Origin: Chloroflexota bacterium | Lineage (GTDB): Bacteria > Chloroflexota > Dehalococcoidia > JACQGW01 | Length of the DNA stretch: 10,385 nucleotides | Direction of reading: 5' to 3' | NCBI GenBank assembly: GCA_016199325.1 | Contig: JACQGW010000074.1 | Span: forward strand, 1-10,385 | Shown: positions 6,633 to 10,385 of the stretch, in pieces | How positions within the stretch are numbered: position 1 is the stretch's first letter | Layout of the letters: every line of letters starts with the position of its first letter | Translations under genes and position numbers: made by a program | Notes under the pieces: model-generated | Told to the model about the DNA's origin: nothing | Databases searched by the model: none | The model's input: only the letters and a program-made list of their open reading frames with translations

Positions 6633-6726
6633 TTCCCGGTCGGTTGCACTCTTGCTTGTCATGCTGAGCCGCAGCGAGCCATTCCCGGTCGGCTGCACTC
6701 TTGCTTGTCATGCTGAGCCGCAGCGA
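6633..6726. repeat. Tandem duplication, 49-bp period
   Basis: The 45-bp block 6633-6677 recurs at 6682-6726 with a single difference (CGGTT versus CGGCT). Each block starts TTCCCGGTCGG and ends with the head of the dispersed repeat (CATGCTGAGCCGCAGCGA). The near identity points to a recent duplication. Confidence 0.85.
6657..6677 (+). repeat. Dispersed palindromic repeat, copy 1 (truncated)
   Basis: TGTCATGCTGAGCCGCAGCG plus one base matches the first 21 positions of the 31-bp repeat. The AAGCATCTCCC end is missing and is replaced by the next 49-bp unit. Confidence 0.75.
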
Positions 6727-6736
6727 AGCATCTCCC
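6706..6736 (+). repeat. Dispersed palindromic repeat, copy 2
   Basis: A full 31-bp copy running from TGTCATGCTGAGCC to GCGAAGCATCTCCC. I recall this type of intergenic repeat as common in Chloroflexota-like genomes; that is memory, not a search. Confidence 0.8.
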
Positions 6737-6779
6737 CGCCGCCTGCACCAGCCCGATCCTGCTGGTCGCCGACGTGCAT

Positions 6780-6810
6780 TGTCATGCTGAGCCGCAGCAA
6801 AGCATCTCCC
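6780..6810 (+). repeat. Dispersed palindromic repeat, copy 3
   Basis: A full-length copy with one change (GCAAAGC for GCGAAGC). It forms the left arm of a long hairpin with the inverted copy at 6832-6862. Confidence 0.85.
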
Positions 6811-6831
6811 GGACGCTGCCGCTGCACACCG

Positions 6832-6862
6832 GGGAGATGCTTCGCTGCGGCTCAGCATGACA
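6832..6862 (-). repeat. Dispersed palindromic repeat, copy 4 (inverted)
   Basis: Reverse complement of copy 3 with one mismatch over 31 bp, separated from it by 21 bp. Together 6780-6862 can form a stem of about 31 bp. Such paired repeats between divergent genes may act as transcription boundaries or RNA stabilisers, or may be mobilised by a REP-associated transposase in trans. No transposase is in the window. Confidence 0.85.
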
Positions 6863-6895
6863 GACGGGAGTCGGGGGGCGTGCGCGCGATCCTCA

Positions 6896-6924
6896 TTGAC
6901 GCCCGACAGGCCGGGCGCGATACT
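6896..6924 (+). promoter_or_regulatory. Promoter candidate of the divergent TPP enzyme gene
   Basis: TTGACG (6896-6901, 5 of 6) is followed by a 17-bp spacer and GATACT (6919-6924, 4 of 6). Transcription would begin near 6931, giving a leader of about 93 nt that contains the 10-bp tandem array. Confidence 0.5.
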
Positions 6925-6966
6925 GCCGCATGGAATTGGTGACCTAACCCCTATCCAATCATTCTT

Positions 6967-7008
6967 CACAGAACTGCACAGAACTGCACAGAACTGCACA
7001 GAACTGCA
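6967..7008. repeat. 10-bp tandem repeat, 4.2 copies, just upstream of the gene start
   Basis: The unit CACAGAACTG is perfectly repeated from 6967 to 7008, one unit per DNA helical turn. It ends directly before an ATG at 7009 and lies 15 bp before the preferred start at 7024, inside the predicted leader. Copy number change would alter the spacing between promoter and ribosome binding site. Confidence 0.9.
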
Positions 7009-7023
7009 ATGAAAGGTTTGTCT

Positions 7024-8760
7024 ATGGCTCACGTCTTTGGTGGAACGCTCGTCGCTCGGACGCTGGCACGGGCCGGCGTCACCCACGTCTTCGGCATCCT
7101 CGGCCATGAGCTGCTCGGCGTCTACGATGCCTGTCTGGACTACGGCATCGAGGTCGTCGGCACGCGGCACGAGTCGGCCGCCGTCCACATGGCCGACGCC
7201 TGGGCGCGGATCAGCGGCCAGCCGGGCGTCTGTTTCTTCACCTCGGGCCCCGGCCACGTCAACGCCATCCCCGGCACCGTCAGCGCCGCCATGTCCAACA
7301 GCCCGATCATCCTCATCAGCGCGGCCAGCGACTTCTCTCTCCGGGACATGGACGCGCTCCAGGAGATCGACCAGGTCGGCCTGATGGCGCCGGCGACGAA
7401 GTGGGCTCGCACCGTCACGGACACGCGCCGGATTCCCGAGTACATCGCCAGCGCCTATCGCCACGCCCTGGCGGGCCGGACCGGCCCCGTTCACCTGAGC
7501 CTGCCGGGCGACGTCGTCGGCCGCCGCGTCGACGACGGCCCGTCGCTCGACCCCGACCCCGCCGTGTTCCGCCCCGGCGGCCGGACCCACCCCGATCCGG
7601 CGCTCGTCCGCCAGGCAATTGACCTGCTGGCGCAGGCCGAGCGGCCCGTCGCCATCGCCGGCTCCGGCGCGCTCTGGTCGCGGGCCGATCGGGCGCTGGC
7701 GGGGTTCGCCGAGACGACCCAGACGCCCGTCTTCACGCTGGAGCTCGCCCGCGGCCTCCTGTCGGACGAGCATCCGCTCTGTTTCGGCTACGGTGACCCG
7801 CTCCTGAACGCGGCCGCCCGCCGCTTCGCCGACGCCGATTGCATCCTGGTCCTCGGCAAGAAGATCGACTTCCGGCTCCAGTACGGCCGGCCGCCGCTTT
7901 TCCGCGCCGACGCTCGCGTCGTCCAGGTCGACGTCGACCCGACCGAGATCGGCCACAACCGGGCGGTCGACGTCGGCATCGCCGCCGACGTCGCCGCCGC
8001 GCTCGGCGAGCTGGCGAACGCGGCCCGATCGCGCGTGTGGGAACGCCGGGAGTGGCTGGCCGAGCTTCGAGCGACGCAGGCGGAGCAACAGGCCGCGTTG
8101 GCGCCGCTGGCAGCGTCTGACGAGGTGCCGATCCATCCGGCCCGGGTCGCCGCGACCATCCGCGACACGGTCCGGCCGGACGCCTTCCTGGCCGTGGACG
8201 GGGGCGACTACTGCCACTGGGCGCGGATGATCCTGCCTGCCCGCCGGCCGGCGGGCTTTCTGCGGACGTTCCCGCTGGCCAGCCTGGGCCTGTCGCTGCC
8301 GTTTGCCATCGCGGCGAAGCTGCGCCATCCCGAGTGCCAGGCCGTTGCCGTCAGCGGCGACGGCGCGCTCGGCTTCTACCTGATGGAGTTCGAGACGGCG
8401 CTCCGCCACGGCGTGCCGGTCGTCGCGGTGGTCGGCAACGACGCCGCCTGGGGGATCGAGAAGCACATCCAGCAGGCGCTCTACGGCCCCGACCGCCTGC
8501 CGGGGTCGCTCCTGAGCGGAACCCGCTACGACCGGGTGGTCGAAGCGCTGGGCGGCCACGGCGAATACGTCGAGGACCCCGCCCAGCTCCGCCCGGCCGT
8601 CGAGCGCGCCCTCGCCAGCGGCCGCCCGGCCTGCGTCAACGTCCGCATCCGCGGCGTCACCAGCCCGATGGCAGAGAGCCTGATCAGGCGGAAGCGGGAG
8701 TATGCCGGGGACGGTCCGCGCCTGCACTTTGACGGGGGGACAGTAGCCAGGCTATCATGA
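7024..8760 (+). CDS. TPP-dependent enzyme, acetolactate synthase / 2-hydroxyacyl-CoA lyase superfamily
   Basis: A 578-residue protein from ATG 7024, chosen because AAAGG lies 7 nt upstream; the in-frame ATG at 7009 would add five residues but has only the repeat array in front. Three domains are present: an N-terminal pyrimidine-binding domain (about 1-165) with the catalytic Glu50 in GTRHESAA and the turn TSGPGHVNAIPG (73-84); a central Rossmann-like domain (about 190-335) with LGKKIDFRLQYGRP and VDVDPTEIGHNR; and a C-terminal diphosphate-binding domain (about 370-545) with GDGALGF (445-451) and GNDAAWG (471-477) for Mg-TPP. The central motif resembles oxalyl-CoA decarboxylase and 2-hydroxyacyl-CoA lyase more than true acetolactate synthase, and no regulatory subunit gene is nearby. 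The substrate is not determined. It is divergent from the PFOR operon, which is also TPP-dependent. No lesion is seen; the length is normal for the superfamily. Confidence 0.88.
   Translation: MAHVFGGTLVARTLARAGVTHVFGILGHELLGVYDACLDYGIEVVGTRHESAAVHMADAWARISGQPGVCFFTSGPGHVNAIPGTVSAAMSNSPIILISAASDFSLRDMDALQEIDQVGLMAPATKWARTVTDTRRIPEYIASAYRHALAGRTGPVHLSLPGDVVGRRVDDGPSLDPDPAVFRPGGRTHPDPALVRQAIDLLAQAERPVAIAGSGALWSRADRALAGFAETTQTPVFTLELARGLLSDEHPLCFGYGDPLLNAAARRFADADCILVLGKKIDFRLQYGRPPLFRADARVVQVDVDPTEIGHNRAVDVGIAADVAAALGELANAARSRVWERREWLAELRATQAEQQAALAPLAASDEVPIHPARVAATIRDTVRPDAFLAVDGGDYCHWARMILPARRPAGFLRTFPLASLGLSLPFAIAAKLRHPECQAVAVSGDGALGFYLMEFETALRHGVPVVAVVGNDAAWGIEKHIQQALYGPDRLPGSLLSGTRYDRVVEALGGHGEYVEDPAQLRPAVERALASGRPACVNVRIRGVTSPMAESLIRRKREYAGDGPRLHFDGGTVARLS
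8729..8758 (+). promoter_or_regulatory. Promoter candidate inside the end of the TPP enzyme gene
   Basis: TTGACG (8729-8734) and TATCAT (8753-8758) are spaced by 18 bp; each matches consensus at 5 of 6. Transcription would begin near 8765 and lead into the small ORF at 8821. Confidence 0.5.
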
Positions 8761-8791
8761 AAAGAGGCGGGCTGGCGACGGCTAGCGGCTG

Positions 8792-8810
8792 GTACCGTGC
8801 CGAACGGTAC
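8792..8810 (+). promoter_or_regulatory. Inverted repeat, possible operator
   Basis: GTACCGT (8792-8798) and ACGGTAC (8804-8810) form a perfect 7-bp dyad around GCCGA. It lies directly before the SD of the small ORF and after the candidate promoter, a usual place for an autorepressor of a small toxin-antitoxin unit. As RNA it would form a hairpin just before the ribosome site. No T-run follows, so it is not a terminator. Confidence 0.5.
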
Positions 8811-8820
8811 AGGGAGTGCG

Positions 8821-8919
8821 ATGATGCCTCTTTACATGACAGAGTTTACCTACTACGAGGAGAATCGCGAAGAGATCGCCCGGTACATCGCGGAGAACGA
8901 GACAGACGGCGAAGCCTGA
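8821..8919 (+). CDS. 32-codon ORF, possible small antitoxin or its remnant
   Basis: Encodes MMPLYMTEFTYYEENREEIA followed by 12 more residues ending ENETDGEA. The SD AGGGAG is 4 nt before ATG 8821 (a second ATG is at 8824). The protein is acidic and probably one helix. The stop TGA overlaps the next ATG (ATGA-type overlap at 8917-8921), so it appears translationally coupled to the truncated DUF5615 gene. This is the layout of an antitoxin-toxin pair. I do not recognise the family. It could be the shortened end of a larger antitoxin or a leader peptide. Confidence 0.45.
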   Translation: MMPLYMTEFTYYEENREEIARYIAENETDGEA

Positions 8920-9035
8920 TGGCGATGCCGCCCGTTTACCTGGACGAATGCGTGGACCACAGACAGGTGTCTGCCCTCAAGGCCCGCGTCTTCGTGGTGA
9001 GCGAAGCAGAACCCAGAAGTCGTCGGGCCGGATGA
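8919..9035 (+). pseudogene. Truncated DUF5615 PIN-like toxin gene
   Basis: The frame opens at ATG 8919 with MAMPPVYLDECVDHRQVSAL then KARVFVV, which closely fits the N-terminus of DUF5615 PIN-like proteins (LDECVDHRLVPALRARGF type). After about residue 26 the resemblance ends and the frame closes at 9035 after 38 residues, whereas the family is normally around 100-120. The remaining conserved acidic residues of the fold are therefore missing. It overlaps the 3' end of the PIN pseudogene on the other strand (8977), so the join between the two sequences lies near 8980-9000. Only the first Asp of the active site is kept, and the product cannot be a working nuclease. Confidence 0.6.
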
Positions 9036-9516
9036 AGGTCCATCCCCAGACGTTCCGCCCGGGCGTGAAGTCCCGGTCCGACGACACGATGAAGCATCCC
9101 CAGCCCATATGCGCTCCGGCGATAGCTCGCTGGCCATCCTCATGCACGCTGACCGCCAGCGCCGTCTTCAGGACCGGCGTGTCCTTCTCGTCGTCGTTCA
9201 AGACCGCTGCGTAGTCACCCGGGATCGCATCCGGGTTCACCTGCCGACTGGCGCGCACGAATTCGTCGAGTCAGACGCGCGTGGCGGCGATCTGTATCCC
9301 CCCGAGCCTTGGCCGCGCCAGCACATCCTCGACCTCGCGGAGGATGGCGGGACTTGTGAAGGAGTCATATACGGACCCGGCCAGGCGGACGATCCCAAAC
9401 GAAGAGCCTTGTCGCCGGGCTGCCGAGAGCCGTGCAGACACCAAGACATTGGTGCCGAGAATCGCGACAAGCCCCTTCGGCGTCCATAGGCCTGATTCCT
9501 TGCTGTCGGCTATCAC
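8977..9516 (-). pseudogene. PIN-domain toxin gene with a premature stop and lost catalytic Asp
   Basis: Reading leftward from GTG 9516, the frame gives the start of a PIN domain: VAILGTNVLVSARLS, then SFTSPAILREVEDVLARPRL. It stops at TGA 9273-9271 after ATRV, but the same frame continues as LDEFVRASRQVNPDAIPGDY, then KDTPVLKTALAV and IVSSDRDFTPGRNVWGWTFI to a stop at 8979-8977. This is the rest of the same PIN domain, so one nonsense codon splits the gene. The first catalytic acid is also changed: ILGTNV has Gly where PIN proteins have Asp (codon GGC at 9456-9454, GAC expected). The other acids (Glu in ILREVE, Asp in KDTP, Asp in SSDRD) remain. Its HTH antitoxin lies 41 bp upstream. PIN toxins cut RNA; this one is almost certainly inactive. 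The original start is uncertain. Confidence 0.75.
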
Positions 9517-9557
9517 ATCGGTGTTGCCGGATAAGTCATCGATACCGGGGGAGCAAA

Positions 9558-9979
9558 CTAAGACGTCTCTCTTGCGTGCTGTTGGCGTCGCTCCATCCGA
9601 TATGCTGCAATCTCTGCCAGGATCTCGTCTTCGCTGACATCGGCCCGCGGATGGGGCGGCTTCGTCATGGCAGCGTGCAGTCGGCTGACTCGGTCAAGAA
9701 CCTCGACAGGAACGTATATGTGGCCGGTATCGTCGATGCGACCGTGCATCAGGCCGCGCTTGACCCACTTTCGCACGGTCTGCGGGCTGACGTGCAGAAC
9801 ACGTGCAGCAACGGACGCACGAACCTCCCGGCGATCGCTGCCAACGCTGAGAAGGTCTCGCAGTACCTTGCTCTCGGCGAGCAGTCCCTTACGCTCCAGC
9901 CGCTTGATCAGACGATTGGCCGTCCGCGATTCTCTTGCCGTCAGGACACATACCACTGGGACGAACTCTCCTCAGCCAT
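9558..9979 (-). pseudogene. HTH antitoxin of the PIN module, apparently frameshifted near its start
   Basis: The main frame (9956-9558, 132 residues) begins at a GTG with no well-placed SD. It carries SRTANRLIKRLERKGLLAES, an excisionase/MerR-like helix-turn-helix (about residues 47-84: ASVAARVLHVSPQTVRKWVK, then HIYVPVEVLDRV) and a charged C-terminal segment (DEILAEIAAYRMERR) likely to bind the toxin. The best start signals lie upstream in another frame: GGAGGTGA, 6 nt, ATG at 9979-9977, reading MAEESSSQWYVS before a TGA at 9943-9941. A shift by -1 near that point would join MAEESSSQWYV to LTARESRTANR without a gap, so I infer a small indel. The alternative is that the GTG is used and the gene is intact. 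It is followed after 41 bp by the PIN pseudogene. Confidence 0.6.
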
Positions 9980-9995
9980 GCGCTGTCACCTCCCA

Positions 9996-10024
9996 ATTAT
10001 CCGAACTCTGGCGAGATTTGTAAA
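9996..10024 (-). promoter_or_regulatory. Promoter of the HTH-PIN module
   Basis: On the minus strand TTTACA (10024-10019, 5 of 6), 17-bp spacer, GATAAT (10001-9996, 5 of 6). It lies inside the end of the DUF433 gene, and transcription would start close to the GGAGGTGA ribosome site, leaving a very short leader before ATG 9979. Confidence 0.65.
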
Positions 10025-10335
10025 CGTGAGCCGTCGATTCGTCGCCTGGCTCGCACTTCCTCGGCAGCGACCGCCCGGGCGGCATAACTCAACGCAGCCC
10101 GAACGTCCTCCAGCGCGATCCCGTAGTCCTCGGCGACCTCATCGGCCGTCGTGCCGCCGGCCAGCCTGGCGATCACCAGTTCCACCGGTACCCGCGTGCC
10201 CTGAATGACCGGCTTGCCCGAGCGAACGGCGAGGTCGACGACGACACGCGGCGCAATCTCAGTACCATTTCTTCCACTCCCTGGCCCCAACCCCAAACCC
10301 GGAGCGGTCTGCAGTAGGCTTGGCCAAGTGAACAA
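9997..10335 (-). CDS. DUF433 family antitoxin-like protein, start region disturbed
   Basis: The frame encodes EIAPRVVVDLAVRSGKPVIQ followed by GTRVPVELVIARLAGGTTAD, EVAEDYGIALEDVRAALSYA and a basic tail, the full DUF433 domain. DUF433 proteins have a winged-helix-like DNA-binding fold and commonly pair with DUF5615 toxins. The only in-frame start upstream is TTG 10335, which would place repeat-derived residues (Pro/Gly-rich) before the domain. The natural-looking start, ATG 10268-10266 behind GGGAG, is out of frame by one base; with one base restored it would read MVTEIAPRVVVD, as expected for the family. Either the gene has a 1-bp deletion at its third codon or an unusual TTG start is used. 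No DUF5615 partner follows on this strand; a broken one lies on the opposite strand at 8919-9035. Confidence 0.65.
   Translation of the reverse strand: MFTWPSLLQTAPGLGLGPGSGRNGTEIAPRVVVDLAVRSGKPVIQGTRVPVELVIARLAGGTTADEVAEDYGIALEDVRAALSYAARAVAAEEVRARRRIDGSRLQISPEFG
10279..10300 (-). promoter_or_regulatory. Putative G-quadruplex just before the DUF433 start
   Basis: On the minus strand GGG (10300-10298), GGGG (10294-10291), GGGG (10288-10285) and GGG (10281-10279) are separated by loops TTT, TT and CCA. This fits the standard pattern. It ends about 10 nt before the natural-looking ATG at 10268 and overlaps the presumed SD (GGGAG), so folding in RNA could block initiation. Confidence 0.6.
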
Positions 10336-10385
10336 GCGTCGTTCTTGGCGTCTTCCTTGGCGATCTTGGCGTCTTGGCGGTTCAC
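10328..10385. repeat. Degenerate CTTGGCG repeat with inverted ends
   Basis: Four CTTGGCG/CTTGGCGT-type units (from about 10344 to 10380) with spacings of 9-14 bp lie between GTGAAC (10328-10333) and GTTCAC (10380-10385), which are reverse complements. On the other strand this reads as a run of CGCCAAGAC-like units, an intergenic repeat that often creates false ORFs (NRQDAKIAKEDAK). It reaches the window edge, so its full length is unknown. Confidence 0.55.

Larger units (their letters stand above)
6457..7023. other. Divergent intergenic region between the two TPP enzyme loci
   Basis: About 570 bp without a believable gene. It contains the PFOR promoter candidate, four copies of a palindromic dispersed repeat (three forward, one inverted), a 49-bp tandem duplication, the promoter of the TPP enzyme gene and a 10-bp tandem array. 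Both flanking genes are transcribed away from it. Confidence 0.7.

Noticed and set aside
6457..8727. Minus-strand open frame that runs without a stop from the PFOR first chain through the intergenic region and antisense to the whole TPP enzyme gene
   Set aside because: Only the part from ATG 6456 has PFOR resemblance and an SD. Upstream the frame is Arg/Ala/Gly/Asp-rich and crosses the dispersed repeats, as expected of a shadow of a GC-rich gene.
8792..8810. Inverted repeat as terminator of the TPP enzyme gene
   Set aside because: No T-run follows and an SD with an ATG lies directly downstream, so an operator or leader hairpin is more likely.
9941..9955. Programmed +1 frameshift like that of prfB (codon-UGA-C)
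   Set aside because: A UGA followed by C is present, but a +1 shift leads to the wrong frame; the HTH frame needs -1 and no slippery heptamer is seen. A mutation is the simpler reading.
10344..10380. Regular CTTGGCG units as a CRISPR array
   Set aside because: Units are about 7-9 bp with spacings of 9-14 bp. CRISPR repeats and spacers are each several times longer.
10173..10385. Open frame starting NRQDAKIAKEDAK at the right edge
   Set aside because: The N-terminal part is the translation of the degenerate CTTGGCG repeat, and the rest is the DUF433 gene in a wrong frame. The only useful part is the ATG at 10268, discussed under DUF433.

Overview
The window is GC-rich bacterial DNA. The style of the proteins, the SD-led starts and the dispersed palindromic repeat containing CATGCTGAGCCGCAGCGAAG suggest a Chloroflexota (Thermomicrobia-like) genome. 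This placement is an inference from remembered family resemblance; no search was run. No rRNA, tRNA, CRISPR array, phage gene or transposase was seen.

Layout. (1) Left flank, 1-1711: the start of an unidentified leftward gene at the edge, a repeat-rich intergenic stretch, an orphan DUF2281 antitoxin-like gene (418-633, +), and a compact leftward two-gene module (1562 to 643). That module has a Phd/HicB-like antitoxin candidate followed 2 bp later by a HicA-like toxin candidate. It is driven by a near-consensus promoter whose -10 box lies inside an almost perfect 24-bp dyad. (2) Metabolic core, 1712-8760: a leftward operon (6456 to 1712) encodes a pyruvate:ferredoxin oxidoreductase (PFOR/NifJ type) split into two chains. 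The first chain (4057-6456) carries the alpha and gamma domains plus a C-terminal CBS pair. The second (2237-4033) carries two 4Fe-4S motifs and the TPP domain. A Nudix hydrolase (1712-2191) follows. Divergent to the operon is a second TPP enzyme of the acetolactate synthase / 2-hydroxyacyl-CoA lyase superfamily (7024-8760, +). The ~570 bp between them holds a palindromic repeat cluster, a 49-bp tandem duplication, promoter candidates and a 10-bp tandem repeat. (3) Right flank, 8761-10385: a cluster of damaged toxin-antitoxin-like genes. It contains a 32-codon ORF with promoter and dyad, a truncated DUF5615 PIN-like gene, a PIN gene with an in-frame stop and a lost catalytic Asp, its HTH antitoxin with an apparent frameshift near the start, and a DUF433 gene with an apparent frameshift near the start. 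A degenerate CTTGGCG repeat lies at the edge.

How it fits together. The two PFOR chains probably form one enzyme that oxidatively decarboxylates a 2-oxoacid (pyruvate most likely) to an acyl-CoA and reduces ferredoxin. The CBS pair suggests control by an adenine nucleotide. The divergent TPP enzyme may share substrate or regulation, but the sequence does not prove this. The metabolic genes look intact while the small modules on the right carry several independent lesions, so the right flank looks like a decaying accessory region next to a conserved core.
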